Shown: positions 1 to 11,567, numbered from the stretch's first letter. The stretch: 64,000 nucleotides of DNA from Novakomyces olei (GCA_016906335.1 JADEYG010000012.1:496501-560500), one strand, 5' to 3'. A program made the numbers and translations. The notes: generated from the sequence alone by a model not told the origin.

Positions 1-328
1 CTGATTTAAAAGTGCGCCAGACAAATTTGGGCCGCATTAGGTACGATGTTTACATCTATGCTGTCATAACCCGACAGATTTGGCCCTGATGAAATCACCA
101 GTGTATTATTTCTATAGGAAACTGCCTCCCTACTTGGATAGTGTGTTTTTATTGTGAATTGCTTGACCTTTGCGACCAGAAAAATGGTGTGTGCGCACAG
201 TCGCAATCACTACTTGAGTCATATAAATATTCTTGTCTGATTCTTTCCACGTATCCCGAAGTCTAGTATATAGGTTCTAATTAACGCTTAAACTCGGACC
301 AACGAAGGCTCAAGAGCAAGCGCACAAA
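1..328. other. 5' intergenic region with a TATA-like box
   Basis: No coding region is recognisable here. A TATAAATA-type element lies at about 222-229, roughly 100 bp before the acid phosphatase start codon, and is a plausible core promoter for that gene. A short reading frame on the minus strand has no ATG-led, family-like sequence. Confidence 0.4.
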
Positions 329-767
329 ATGTCTATTTATGCCTTCCTTGTCAGTGTCGCCGTGGGCGTTGCTGCGGCAGCAAATAGCACTGACCCAAAC
401 TTTCCCGCCAGCGTCGGCTACGGCGGGCCGGTTGCGACCAGCGTCAAACCTTTTTTGAGGGCTACGGATCCCGTCCCCGGGTATTCCATGGCTGCGAATG
501 CCTCGACAGCTTCTTATACTCGCGCTCCATCTCCTCTTCAAACGGCTTACAATATTTCCAACAGCACTGTTTCATGGGTGAATGAAACTGCAATGGAGGA
601 TGAGACCTTTATCGTTTCAGATAATTGGGCCGAGCTGAAGCCGTATGAGCCCTCGCCAGGGTTTGGCGTTGCCGAATTTTCGCTGCCTCCTCAATGCCGA
701 GTGACATGGGCTCACTACGTAGGTCATCATTTATTTTTATTTTTATTTTTATTTTTATTTTTATTTA

Positions 768-803
<36 letters not shown>

Positions 804-2408
804 TCCGCGGCTATTATGACCAAAAATCTTTTTGCTTTTATTCGACATTTCATACGCTATCGTCCCTATTTACGTATATAATTCTCTGCCCCGCGATTGA
901 AGAATATATTTTCGTATTACAATATAATAATAATTTAAATGCATATATTATTTCGCCCTGCTTACTCTTAGCTCCATCGACATGGCGCGCGATACCCGAC
1001 TGGCTTTAGGGAATTGTTTGGATTGATCAGCAATCTTTCAAATGCGAGCGCGGAATTTTCGGGTCCTTTGTCCTTCCTCAATGATTATACCTACTCGTTG
1101 GGCGAAGAGATTTTGACTCCAGTCGGAAACGAAGAGCTCTTCAGCTCCGGAGTTGATGCCTTTTACCAGTACGGTCAGCTGTGGAGCACTTCTCCAGGTG
1201 CTCCTAAGCTCGTAGCGCGTACGACATCACAACAGCGAATGCTGGACTCGGCAAAGTACTTCTTGCTAGGCTTTGCTGGCTTGAATTGGGACGATTATTT
1301 CAACTTGCAAGTTATAATTGAAGACGAGTCCGGCCGGTTCAATAATACATTGAGCCCCACTGGCAACTGTCCTAATGCCGCCGAATTTGATCTTGGTACT
1401 GAGGCAAGCCACCAATGGGCCCAAATATACTTGCAAAATGCTACAAGCAGACTGCAAAACTATACTGAAGGCTATAATTGGACTGTAGTTGATGCTTTTG
1501 CCGCACAGCAGCTGTGCCCATATGAAGCAAACGCTCTCGGCTACTCTGGTATGATTTGCTATTATTACATTTCTGTTGGTTATTGTTCAGTGATAATGGG
1601 ATTTATTTTTTTTTATTAATCAATCATTAATTCACTCTACTAACTCTCAGAATTTTGTGATTTGTTCACGGAAGAAGAATGGAAAGGCTTCGAGTATGCC
1701 AACGATCTCTCATTCAATGGCAACTATGGCTTTGGTAACCCGACCGGTCGTGCTCAAGGCCTTGGATGGGTAAACGATTTCCTTCGACGCCTTGAAGATC
1801 GTGCGTATAACGCCTCGACCCAATCGACCGAGAATAGGACACTGGACAGCAGCAATACGACTTTCCCAACAAACCAGAGTCTTTACTTTGATTTCACTCA
1901 CGACAGTACTATTGTATCTATCCTTGCTGCACTCGGATTAACCCAGTTCGCTGAGGAATTGCCCACAAATGGACGCTCGCCAATCAACGAGACTAGAGCG
2001 TTTAATCTTGCACATTTAACTCCGTTTTCTGCCCGTCTTGTTTTCGAAGTTATTGAATGTGATGAGCCGGTAAATATCACCAATAACACCTACGCTTTGG
2101 GCAATTATACGGGCCATTACTACTCAGGTTATAATAGCTCTCGCCCCTATCACAATAATACGAGCACGGGCAGCGGCAGTAATACTACTACCAGCTACAT
2201 CCATCTACTGCTTAACGAGCGAACTGTTCCACTTGGCGCGTCTTATGCCGCCTGCGGGAATCGATCTGATGGATGGTGTGATCTTAGCACATTCACCAGC
2301 GAGCTGGCCAGTGTTAACGAGGAGGTCAATTTTACGTTTGCCTGTCACGGGGACTACAATGCTACTTCGACATCTACTACAGGCCTACCGCCACCTACTT
2401 CTGCATAA
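329..2408 (+). CDS. Secreted histidine acid phosphatase (MINPP1/phytase family)
   Basis: Predicted exons are 329-718, 972-1548 and 1651-2408, giving about 574 residues. The product belongs to the branch-2 histidine acid phosphatases (multiple inositol-polyphosphate phosphatase, phytase or acid phosphatase), which hydrolyse phosphomonoesters, usually outside the cell or in the secretory pathway. The N-terminus is a hydrophobic signal-like stretch ending in AAAA, and many N-x-S/T sites follow, as expected for a secreted glycoprotein. Joining exons 1 and 2 in phase 0 restores the catalytic RHGARYPTG motif, and the second catalytic motif appears as FTHDST near the start of the last third. Intron 1 (719-971) carries T/A-rich simple repeats. 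Intron 2 (1549-1650) ends with TACTAAC just before the acceptor, and the junction reads EFCDLFTEEEW, typical of MINPP-like enzymes. Exact substrate is not decided by the sequence. Confidence 0.9.
728..800. repeat. (TTTTTA)n followed by (AT)n inside intron 1
   Basis: A hexamer tract of about six TTTTTA-type units runs into an AT dinucleotide tract. Both lie within the first intron of the acid phosphatase gene. Confidence 0.85.
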
Positions 2409-2869
2409 GCTGAAGCGTATTTGGGTCTAATTAATTGTGATAAATATAAAGATATCATAACTTGTTTGATATCTTTTCTTTTGTAATTTGATTTTCATCT
2501 TCTCTTAAAAGCGACGATTAGCGCAAACGTTGAATTGTTGTCTCTATTTTTGAATGCCGGCTTGCAAGCTTTGGCATTTATCTCGAGTCCTATATTATCA
2601 AATTTCGGAGGCTTTCGTGTTTGTGACAGGCCTTGTTGTATGATTTAATGTGAAATCAATCTGACATTTTAAAAAGAAAAGAATAAAAGGTATGTCAAAT
2701 GGAAGGGCTTTGGCCATGGAAAATATTTCGTCATGTGAGAAAGGAGGTATACTCTTTGATTTATATGGACATCTTCACCGATTTCAATTAATGTTGTATA
2801 ATAATGGAGCGAACGAATTGAATATAGACTGAAGTAGACCTGTTTGTTCAGAGACTAGATACAAGCCAA
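2409..2869. other. AT-rich intergenic region
   Basis: This holds the 3' flank of the acid phosphatase gene (AATAAAAGG-like sequence near 2681) and the promoter of the small gene that follows. No other gene or repeat is evident. Confidence 0.4.
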
Positions 2870-3150
2870 ATGAGTAAGCAGCCGCCTCCCTACTCTCGTG
2901 GTCCGTACTACGGACCGCCGCCGCCCTATCCCTCATATAACGGCATGCAGGGATACCAGAGCATGCAGATGCAGCCTTACTGTAAATCCTGAGCACTGAC
3001 AAACCGATACTGACTTATGTAGACATAAACACACAGCAACGTCGACGTCATCCACAGGGAATGCATATCTTTACTACCGGACTGCTCGCGTCATTATGCA
3101 TGATTTGCTGCCTAGACGGTAAACGCCCGTTTCTCACAAACCATCGCTAA
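2870..3150 (+). CDS. Small Pro/Tyr-rich CYSTM-like tail-anchored protein
   Basis: Exons 2870-2981 and 3023-3150, separated by a 41-bp intron, give about 79 residues. The first exon is rich in Pro, Tyr, Gly and Met (for example YYGPPPPYPSYNG). The second ends in a short hydrophobic segment with three cysteines, GLLASLCMICCLD. That layout is typical of fungal and plant CYSTM proteins, small stress-related membrane-associated proteins with a C-terminal Cys-rich segment. The family normally stops a few residues after CCLD. Here the frame runs on for about ten residues, but a GT right after the GAC codon allows a second intron ending at an AG near 3190 that would give a short AV tail. Function beyond membrane association is unknown. 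Confidence 0.6.
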
Positions 3151-3464
3151 TTTTAAGCACTTTTTGTATAAATGTTTGCAAAGTTAATTAGCAGTTTAAT
3201 GACGCTTTTGATCCTGTGACAGTGACCAAAGATTGGCGGTTGCTCTTGTTGCAACAGTGATACTCGTAGAACAGCGTGTTTACAAATAAATATTGTATGG
3301 GAAGTTTCATAGATATTGTAATACTTGAACAAAAGCGTATGTATATACGCAGAACCTTTAGACAAGTTGGCAGCAACTATACTTGCAAGGAAGCGTTCGC
3401 ATAAAAGTACAAGTCTGCATTGGATTACTTACAAACATTTCAGCTGTAGGCCTGTCGCTCAAAA

Positions 3465-3475
3465 TTAGGGTAGGG
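3465..3475 (+). promoter_or_regulatory. TTAGGGTAGGG motif upstream of RPS16
   Basis: TTAGGGTAGGG lies about 59 bp before the RPS16 ATG. The same 11 bases occur, oriented toward the gene, about 70 bp before RPL11. Telomere-like TTAGGG sites bound by Tbf1/Rap1-type factors are known in ribosomal-protein promoters of several fungi. Assignment of such a factor here is inference. The rest of 3151-3533 shows no gene. Confidence 0.5.
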
Positions 3476-3533
3476 TACAAGTCACAAATGTAAACCATAA
3501 TCAGAATCGACAGAGCGTCAAACACTATACACA

Positions 3534-3997
3534 ATGGCAGAGTCAGTGCAGTGTAAGTTGTGCAGTTTGAATCCAAATCTAATCGTTCAGGCTTCGGCAG
3601 GAAGAAGAATGCCACCGCGGTTGCGCACGTGAAGGCCGGCAAGGGTCTGGTAAAGGTCAATGGATCTCCTATCAGCCTTGTGCAGCCTGAGATTCTGCGC
3701 AACAAGGTATACGAGCCATTCCTCGTGATCGGCACAGACAAATTTGCGGGCGTCGATATCCGTGTACGCGTGTCTGGTGGTGGTTTCGTTTCTCAGGTTT
3801 ATGCTATCCGACAAGCTATCTCCAAGGGTATTGTTGCCTTCTACCAAAAGTATGTCGATGAAGCCTCCAAGGAGGAGATCAAGCGTGCACTTATCACCTA
3901 CGACCGTACTCTCCTAGTAGCCGACCCGCGCCGTATGGAGCCCAAGAAGTATGGAGGTCCAGGCGCTCGTGCTCGCTATGCCAAGAGCTACCGATAA
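3534..3997 (+). CDS. RPS16: 40S ribosomal protein S16 (uS9)
   Basis: Exons 3534-3552 and 3591-3997 give about 141 residues. uS9 sits on the head of the small subunit, where its C-terminal tail reaches the P-site tRNA. A six-codon first exon and a 38-bp intron are followed by an exon in which the junction reads [16 protein letters not shown], matching the conserved eukaryotic start. The conserved [21 protein letters not shown] and [15 protein letters not shown] blocks are intact, and the protein ends in the invariant SYR tail. Starting at the upstream ATG rather than inside the intron is decided by this conserved N-terminus. A TTAGGGTAGGG element lies about 60 bp upstream. Confidence 0.97.
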
Positions 3998-4541
3998 ATT
4001 TTCATACTCGCCCTCATGGCAAAAGCATAATAATATTTCTGGTGAAGCAGTGTTGCAGGCTTGTGGGCCTGCAAGTATTTTGCAAGCTCAAGTATTTTTT
4101 GTTGACCTGATATAGTGTAGATGGTGCTGTGATCCCAACGTTGAGAAGCCTGCTATGCTCAACTGATGGTCGTGCAACATCACAGTAGATTTATGATGCT
4201 ATAATGCTAATGGCCACGCACAAGATCCTTAAAATATACGCCCTTTATATGTTCAAACTTGTATTTTAACCTAGCGTCTAGCTATTACAATTATTGGACT
4301 AGTTTCAACCAAAGCAAATCACATAGAATAATTCATGAATGCATGTCAAATGCATATTTCTCGCCAAAAACGACAGGCCGTGCAAGCATACGTTGCAAGC
4401 ATTGGTCGTATCACGCATTAGAACTCCACCATAACACCATAACATAGCAGAATCATATGTATAAAATATGGATTCAAACGGGAACATCCAATTCGGCAGA
4501 CTTGGAAGAAAAGGCTCTTTTCAATTAATTCAAATTTAAAT
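3998..4541. other. Convergent intergenic region
   Basis: Shared 3' flank of RPS16 and the minus-strand gene that follows. It is AT-rich. I see no gene or RNA feature. Confidence 0.4.
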
Positions 4542-5876
4542 TCAACGCGAATCATTAGGTTCATTCAAAAGCCGTTCAGACAAAGCCCGATTTTGTACAG
4601 ACTGGGACATTACCAAAGACGAATGAACAGCATCGTCCCATAATTTACCGCGCTCTACAATTCCAGAATCTTCGTTTCCTCCAAAATCCAAAGAGCCATC
4701 CTCACCGCCCCTCTCAGTAACAGTGGGTGAGCGTAAACGTGGTGGCCTGCCAACAAGCAATTCAGGCTCTTCAGAGACACCATTTAAACTCGGATGCTCG
4801 TCCTCCTCGAGCAAAGGATTAACATTTGGAGCTGCTGCCAAGCTTCCACGATGAGAACGAGTGCTCGAATTACCGCCATTAGCGTCAGCGGACGGAAAAG
4901 CAGACCCAGATGGTCGAGTGATAGATATAGGCAATGAAGTAGCGAAATCAGAACCTGCAACATCAGAGTCAAGAACAGGACTTTCGGATCTGGTGGAGAT
5001 ATCACTTTTGTCCTCACCCACCGCGCTTTCACTTGCATCACGTAAGGATTCCGGTACTTGGGCAGACGGAAAAGATTCGTCATCCAAATCGAACAAAGAA
5101 TCCTCATAATGCCCATCCCTGCTATTATCTGTGTCTTTATGTTGTTGCTTTTCACCTGCAGATACAGCGGCCTTGTCTAGCGCACCAGACATGGTTCGTT
5201 TCATGGGTTCGCGTGTATCCAAATCCGCCACCGGCGGATCGTACGTCGAAGATTCTCTGCGTTTTGTGTTTGCCAGCAAACTGGACGCGTCCTGCACTCG
5301 GGAATCGGCTGTTGACTCTTCAATACTCGCCTGTCTTGATTTTAATTCTTGACCCCTTCTTGAGCTGCTTTCATCTCCTTGTTTCACTGTGTCCACCGGT
5401 ATCTGCCGGGGAAAAGGCTGTGGTTCTTTGCGACTCTCTCCAAGAGACAGCTCCCTGTCGCTAGCCAGTTCCGCTTCGCTTCGTCCATGTTCGCTCCTGC
5501 TCTGTGTACTGGCGTCTCTGTTTCCACGATCGATGCTTTTTGCTACTACGCTGGACAAGTAATCCGCTTCTGCCGCTGCCCGAGTACGAAACTCTGCAAA
5601 TTCTCGGGCAACGCGTTCCGCATAGTCGCTCTGTGCTGCGAGTAGACGCGCCCGCACTGAATCGCTTGTAACAACGATACTCGGAGGGACTGCGCTTGGC
5701 CAAAGTGCAGTCAGATCTACACTTGCTATTTGCGGGCGGCGCAGAGATTTGGGCAGTCGGGTTTCTGGGTAGAGGACAGAGGCACAGGTTTCCTCAGTGA
5801 AGGGGAACGCGTCCTTGTCCACGTGAACAAAAGAGTCCTCTGATATATGTGCAAAGGGCAAAGGCCGCTCCATCAT
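4542..5876 (-). CDS. Uncharacterised Ser-rich disordered protein
   Basis: The first in-frame ATG gives about 444 residues in one exon. The open frame continues upstream to about 5963 without an ATG, so an additional 5' exon is possible. I do not recognise the family. The N-terminal part (to about residue 130) looks ordered: it includes VDLTALWPSAVPPSIVVTSD and an Ala/Arg/Glu-rich helical stretch around SDYAERVAREFAEFRTRAAAEA. The remainder is dominated by Ser, Glu, Asp and Arg with low-complexity character, including acidic segments such as DSLFDLDDESF. It contains no catalytic motif or membrane segment. It lies between RPS16 (convergent) and CDK11 (same strand). A nuclear or regulatory scaffold role would be a guess. 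Confidence 0.6.
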   Translation of the reverse strand: MMERPLPFAHISEDSFVHVDKDAFPFTEETCASVLYPETRLPKSLRRPQIASVDLTALWPSAVPPSIVVTSDSVRARLLAAQSDYAERVAREFAEFRTRAAAEADYLSSVVAKSIDRGNRDASTQSRSEHGRSEAELASDRELSLGESRKEPQPFPRQIPVDTVKQGDESSSRRGQELKSRQASIEESTADSRVQDASSLLANTKRRESSTYDPPVADLDTREPMKRTMSGALDKAAVSAGEKQQHKDTDNSRDGHYEDSLFDLDDESFPSAQVPESLRDASESAVGEDKSDISTRSESPVLDSDVAGSDFATSLPISITRPSGSAFPSADANGGNSSTRSHRGSLAAAPNVNPLLEEDEHPSLNGVSEEPELLVGRPPRLRSPTVTERGGEDGSLDFGGNEDSGIVERGKLWDDAVHSSLVMSQSVQNRALSERLLNEPNDSR

Positions 5877-6508
5877 ACTGTCACACAGCAAACAGCTGAT
5901 TGTGCAAACTTGGCTGTCCTGGCTGTGGTCGCGCTCAGTGCGAAACGCTAAAGAATCTTGCACTGCCTGCGTCTGTTAGCCACCAGACGACTCGAATGTC
6001 TGTCTGCCTTTAACCCTCAAGGATTAACGACCGAAAAAGGATTAAATCTCGAAAAGGATCAAACTTGAAAACCGCTTACCACAGCAATATCTTGTACACT
6101 AAGCTGTACGTCATCGCTTTTTATTCTTACGTTGCCACATCCGCACAACGTCCTCATCAGCGCCTTTAAAGGTCAGACAAGGTGCTTCACGTGCGTCGTT
6201 TGTTTTGTTCAAACTACCGAATCAATGACATAACCATTTTCGATCTGTGTATATTTATTTGGATTTCATTATAGTATGCGAGTTCAATCAGAATTGGAGG
6301 ACTATTGTATGAGATCTATTTATTAAATATTACTTGTGTGTCTCTCAGAGACGTGCTTATCGCGAGTACATTACTTGAATAAAAATGGTAGTGTCAAGAT
6401 ATAATCACGGGCCCCGTGATTATATGTTTTTTAGATTCCATGTCGGAGCAGAGTGCAGCGTACATTCTATTGAAAACAATGAAACTTTTATTAGACATGC
6501 CTATGCAA
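5877..6508. other. Intergenic region between two minus-strand genes
   Basis: It contains the promoter of the disordered-protein gene and the 3' flank of the CDK11 gene. An inverted ATAATCACGGGCCCCGTGATTAT palindrome-like segment near 6400-6425 is the only structure I noticed. No gene is apparent. Confidence 0.4.
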
Positions 6509-7990
6509 TCAATGCTCGCGAGGAGCGCTCGGTGTCGCCTGCCGTGCTTCGAGCCTCTCCCCATATGTTGGCCGAAAAGTAGGCATAAGTGCCACTGGTT
6601 TGGGTTGAGGGTCTTCACGGAAAAACTCATGCGCCAGAGCTTCACTGGCAGAAATACGTTGCAACGGGTCCATTGTTAAAAGCCTCTGCATCAAGTCGCG
6701 GCCTACGCGAGAAAGACGGGGAAACTTTTCGTCCAGTGCCCTACAAGTTTGCTCCTGTGCACTTATTTTCGTCGCTGGCAGACTGATCTTGTCGCTGTTT
6801 GGCAACTGCCGAAACCGTGGCCACTCTTTTGCCGACGGAACCCCGAGCACTTCAAACAGCTGTTGTAAGTAAGGCTTGTCTATTAGTGGCATACCTTCAC
6901 AATCTGGTTGAGCTCGCTTTTGCCCGCCAGCAAAGGCTCTCGCTGGAGCAGTTCGGCAAAAATACAGCCAATGCTCCACACGTCTATTTTATCCGTATAT
7001 CGTGTGTCGCCAAATAGTAATTCTGGAGCCCTAGAAATTAGTAAACTTACGGGGAAACAGACAAGATAAGTCAACAAAAAACTATTTTATCTTTATACAA
7101 ATACTGAATACGAGCACTGACCTGTACCACAATGTAACAACGACCGGAGTAAGCCGTTCATCCGTACCAGAAATGTTCCTTGCCAATCCGAAATCGCCCA
7201 ATTTGAGGATACCTCGGTTCGTCATTAGTATATTGCTCGTTTTAATATCGCGATGAACAATGTGATTCTCGTGGAGAGCGACGGCAGCACTGAGCAATTG
7301 ACGCAAAAGAGTCTTTGTTTCCGATACCGTGAATGTCTCTTGCATATCAAGCAGAAGTGCTTTGAGATCGTGCTCTATAAACTCCATAATCAAGTAAACT
7401 TCATCCAGATCTTTGCCGACACACACCTTTAGCGTATTAGCAAATACGATTTTAATCAATACTGCAAGGCCTACCTCTTGCAAATCCACAATATTCTCGT
7501 GTTTTACCGACATGAGAGCATGAATCTCTCGCAATCCCGACATTGGAAATCCCGCATTTTCTCGTGCAAGTTTAAGGCGCTTTACTGCGACAATACGACC
7601 AGTCGCGTTCTCGCGAGCACGGAAGACTATACCATAACTGCCTTGCTCAATATGATTTAATCGTGTAAATTCGTCAATTCCGCGACACGGCCGTAGCCAT
7701 CGGCCAAGCACAGCAGGATTAGATTTTTTTAGTGCCTTTTCACGATTATTTTCGAGCGTTTTCTGTTGACTGTCGCTCTCAACTTCCACATTATCGCCGA
7801 CTTTATTGTCACTGGTTTCATGCGATTTTCTATCACGCACAACTCCCGACGCTTCCAAATCCTTATTCACATTTTGCTCTGATTTTAATTGTGCCTTGAT
7901 CCTGCTCGATTCTTTTTTGCGCCGTTTTTGGTCTCGTCGCGCCACCGAATCTTCCTCGTCAGACTCGTCCCACCTCGATTTAGGAGGCAT
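6509..7990 (-). CDS. CDK11: CDK11-type (PITSLRE-related) cyclin-dependent kinase
   Basis: Minus-strand exons 7990-7475, 7426-7122, 7030-6895 and 6859-6509 give about 435 residues. Introns of 48, 91 and 35 bp each restore a conserved kinase block. CDK11 with cyclin L acts in transcription and pre-mRNA splicing. The N-terminus ([14 protein letters not shown], then Lys/Arg/Glu-rich) resembles other CDK11 proteins. The kinase domain shows a glycine loop (EQGSYGIVF), catalytic Lys at about 137, HRD as [13 protein letters not shown], and [17 protein letters not shown]. The cyclin-binding helix reads PMSGLRE in place of PITSLRE (CDK11) or PISSLRE (CDK10). The neighbouring GFP, EHDLK and PVVVTLWYR favour CDK11. 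It is divergent from NDUFAF7, with only about 100 bp between the start codons. Confidence 0.92.
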
Positions 7991-8092
7991 CTGTTGATAT
8001 ATTATTCGTATTTATCATGTATTTATTAGTAAATAATTAATATAGTTTGTAATTTATATAAAATTAAGATAAATCATAATCTCAGACTGACA

Positions 8093-9646
8093 ATGCGGCG
8101 ATGGCGGCTTGCGACGCTTCCATTTGGACGTTCATTCACGCGTACACGCTGCTACGCTACATCCTCTTCTCATCCCAATGGCGATGGTAAAAACTTGGAA
8201 ACTGACTCAGAAAAAAGCGCATTGTTATCGCGGTACTTATTTGAAATGATTCAGGTAAATTTACGTCACAGTTTGTGCTGCTAACTTCCTACAGACTACG
8301 GGACCGCTTACTTTATCCACTTTTATGCAACAATGCCTTACGAATCCTCAGGCGGGCTATTATACGACACGGGACCCTTTTGGTGCAAAGGGCGATTTTG
8401 TTACCTCGCCTGAGATTTCACAAATGTTTGGAGAATTAGTCGGAGTTTGGATTGCCAGTGAACTTTTAGGCACAGCGAAACGGTCATTGACCTTGGTGGA
8501 ATTGGGGCCCGGCCGTGGGACCCTGATGGATGACGTTCTTCGTGTAAGCAGATTTCTCTAGAGTGGGTTTATGCTTTTATCAGAAAAAAAAAATGTGAAA
8601 CTAGAATAAAGTAAACTAAAATGAAATAAAACAAAGCTAAATAAAAACAAACTGAATAATGCGGAGCAGGATCCTCTGTCTTTTGTTTTCTATTCGTCAA
8701 ATCATGCTCCTTTCGTTTTTTGCACGATTTCTCAGTCATCCCTTCTAATAACAAACAGACACTGTTGCAAATAGGTGCAACTCGCTCGGCAGTAAAGCAT
8801 GTCTACATGGTCGAAGCCAGCCGCACATTGAGGCAAATACAAATGCAAAAACTTTGTGGTGCTCATGCCCAGCCAACCACTGGCCCTGACGGGAATAGTG
8901 AGACGGCAAAAAGTGTATATGGCTGCCCGATTACGTGGTATGAACAGCTTTCACAAGTACCTACTGCACTGGAAGCAACACCATTCTTTTTAGCGCATGA
9001 ATTTTTTGATGCTTTACCGATTCATGCCTTTGCTCGTACAATTGCCGGTTGGCGGGAAAGGTTAGTTGATTCAGCTGAGAATTCACCTTCGTCTTTCAAT
9101 ATGACACTTGCAAAAGGCCCGACCAAGCACAGTATGCTTTTACAGCAATTGTCTCCACGCTATGCCACACTGACCCCGCCAGCACGCATTGAAGTCAGCT
9201 TTGAAGGACTGGGCATAATGCAGCAAATTACGGATCGAGTACGACGGTCTGGCGAAGGGTCCGCCTTGATTATGGATTATGGCCCAGCAGGAACAGTCCC
9301 CGTTGACTCATTACGTGGCATTCGGGCTCATCGGCTAGTTGATCCGTTCAAGGAACCAGGGTCAGCTGATCTTTCGGCAGACGTTGATTTTGCCGGTCTT
9401 TGTGAAGTTGCAAAGGCAGCGGGATTGCATTCACATGGACCCGTGACTCAATCACAATGGCTGCGGGCAATGGGGATTGAGCTACGGAGAGATATGATGA
9501 TTAAAGCACATCCAGACGATAAGGCTCGGACAGAGAGAATAAAGGCAGCTTACCATCGTCTAACGGATACCACACCAAACGCAATGGGCAAGACTTACAA
9601 GGTCCTGGCTGTTTCGGGCCGGCAAAGGTCAACGGCTTTTGTATGA
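8093..9646 (+). CDS. NDUFAF7: NDUFAF7 / MidA-type protein arginine methyltransferase
   Basis: Exons 8093-8254, 8295-8543 and 8759-9646 give about 432 residues. NDUFAF7 is a mitochondrial matrix SAM-dependent methyltransferase that symmetrically dimethylates an arginine of complex I subunit NDUFS2 early in assembly. The N-terminus is Arg-rich and free of acidic residues, as in matrix targeting peptides. Diagnostic blocks are GYYTTRDPFGAKGDFVTSPE, the SAM-binding LVELGPGRGTLMDDVLR and FFLAHEFFDALPIHAF. The first intron is 40 bp with CTAAC before the acceptor and the second is 215 bp. Its presence, with NDUFB9 in the same window, indicates that the organism keeps respiratory complex I. Confidence 0.95.
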
Positions 9647-9904
9647 CAAGTGATATTGTACTGTACAACATGACAATATTAAAGATCAACATATAGAAAA
9701 TAATAAATAATGAAATTCAATCAATTAGTGTGATCAAGTCATTGGTGTAATTACTAAACTAATTAAAATAAATATTTATAAATTAATATTTCTATAAAAT
9801 ATTGATGTAAAGTTTTTACCAAATAAAAAAATTGAATCCAGTATCAAACATGATTGCTATTAAAAATCAGCAGTAAGCGTTAATAGTGCTATGCAATCGA
9901 TATA

Positions 9905-11345
9905 TCATGCGCTATCGTCTTCACTATGTTCCTCCGATTCAGCCTCGCCTGCATCTCCATTCAATGATTCCTCTAAAGGCTCTCCTTCTTCCTGGCTTTC
10001 TTCCAGCTCATCCTCCTCTGGAGGCTCTGTCGTCTCTGGGTCATTAGCGTAACGCACACGCTTCAGTTCCCTTAATTCCCTGTCTGTGAAAGGTCGCGTA
10101 TGCATTTCAAATAAAGCATTTCTGTCTGCCTCTACAGTGGTTCTCTTACGCCGCAGAGTGCCTCGCGCACGCAGAGATTTATATTCAAAGTAGTCCTCTT
10201 CGTTCTTATTGTCCTTGTGAAGAACTAAAGCAACTTCTTCACTATCACTCTCCATCAGCTGTAACGTATTGTAAAACTCTCGACACCGTCGCAGTGTAAA
10301 AGTCTCGCCTTTATCCGCATCTTGTGCGCTTTTATACTGCAAAAGACGCTCAGCAGTCTCCTCGTCAGGAACATAAAGCACGAGCTGATCTTCGCCCCGG
10401 TCTGTCGTCTCTGAAGATATAATACTTGCACTGAGCACAGTCTCTGTAGAGTTCTGTTTGTAATTAGCTTTTGGTTGGGGAAACGCACCGACAAACAAAG
10501 CATATACGAGGAAACATGTTATACATAAATCATCAAAAAAGGGCGGAAAGAAGAAAAAAGGAGAAAGAAACCCAAAACAAACAAATAAATAAATAAATAA
10601 AATAAAAAATCCATTCAGAAATGCACATAGCTACCAGCAGCGGCTGTTTGTGCCAATGTATACGGCGGCATACCTCTGATTTTTTACTTAAAGGATTATC
10701 GACAAACTTGACCATAATATGATCGTGGTGTCCATCAATGTCAGGAAAAATTGGCCAAGATTCCTCCACGTGTACGTCTGGCTTATTAGGGTGCGTCAAG
10801 CGCGAGATGTCTCCATTCACGCTATCAAACATTGCCTCAATCTCCTTTGCCTGGCGGTACGGATCCACGAGAGAACGGCCCCGGGACTCTTCGCTTTGAA
10901 ACCCGATACCATTGCCATCCTTATCCGCATTTCGCTGAGCGTTACGTGCACCCTCTGACGAAATGTACTCGGTGCGCCGTAGAAAAGAGGTTTGTGCAGC
11001 TGGTTGTGCACCGCTGTTATCTGCACTATGCAAAAGCGCTTGATCCTTTGGATCAAGCGTCTCTATAGCATCAGCTGCCGCTGTGACTGAAAGCGGAGGA
11101 GCTAAAAGGCTCTGAGAGGTAAACCCATCTGCACTCAAATCAAGAGGCATTCCCGCTTCTGGATCAACGTCCACATTTAAGGCGCTCTGCTGTAGCAAAT
11201 TGGCTGCAAACGCAGTGCTCGTGAATTCTTCAATCTGAACCGGAATTCGAAGCAATTTCGGAGGAAACGGGGGTGGCGGTAGCGGATTGCCGTACCGCAC
11301 ACGCAGGATATAGTCCTGCCTCCGCGGCACCGCTTTCCGCGACAT
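9905..11345 (-). CDS. PAF1: PAF1 complex subunit Paf1
   Basis: Minus-strand exons 11345-10674 and 10453-9905, with a 220-bp intron, give about 406 residues. Paf1 is a core subunit of the RNA polymerase II-associated Paf1 complex, which supports elongation and histone H2B ubiquitination and H3K4/K79 methylation. The N-terminus RRQDYILRVRYGNPLPPPPF followed by GMPLDL is the signature of the family. The C-terminal half contains EDYFEYKSLRARGTLRRKR and ends in a strongly acidic Glu/Asp tail. The acceptor before AACTCT was chosen because it keeps phase 0 and is preceded by CTAAT. It is shorter than human PAF1 (531) and close to yeast (445). It is divergent with the PPR gene across a short promoter containing AAACCCTAACCCTA. 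Confidence 0.9.
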
Positions 11346-11483
11346 GGCCACTGTGTGGAAAAGGGTAAAAAAACACTGTATATTGCAACAGTGCAATTGT
11401 TCAATATAATCATTAATGAATAAAGAATAATAATAATTCAGCCAACTACCATGCAACAGACTATTAGTTCGATCTGATTAAAT

Positions 11484-11497
11484 AAACCCTAACCCTA
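11484..11497. promoter_or_regulatory. Telomere-like AAACCCTAACCCTA in the PAF1/PPR divergent promoter
   Basis: The motif sits in the 222-bp gap between two divergent start codons. It is followed by an ATT trinucleotide tract and an inverted TTATTATTATT/AATAATAATAA segment. Tbf1/telo-box-type function is inferred from its recurrence in this window. Confidence 0.45.
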
Positions 11498-11567
11498 TCT
11501 ATTATTATTATTATTATTTAATAATAAATTATTATTAGGACTCGTCGCAAGGACTTGTCGCAAGAGC

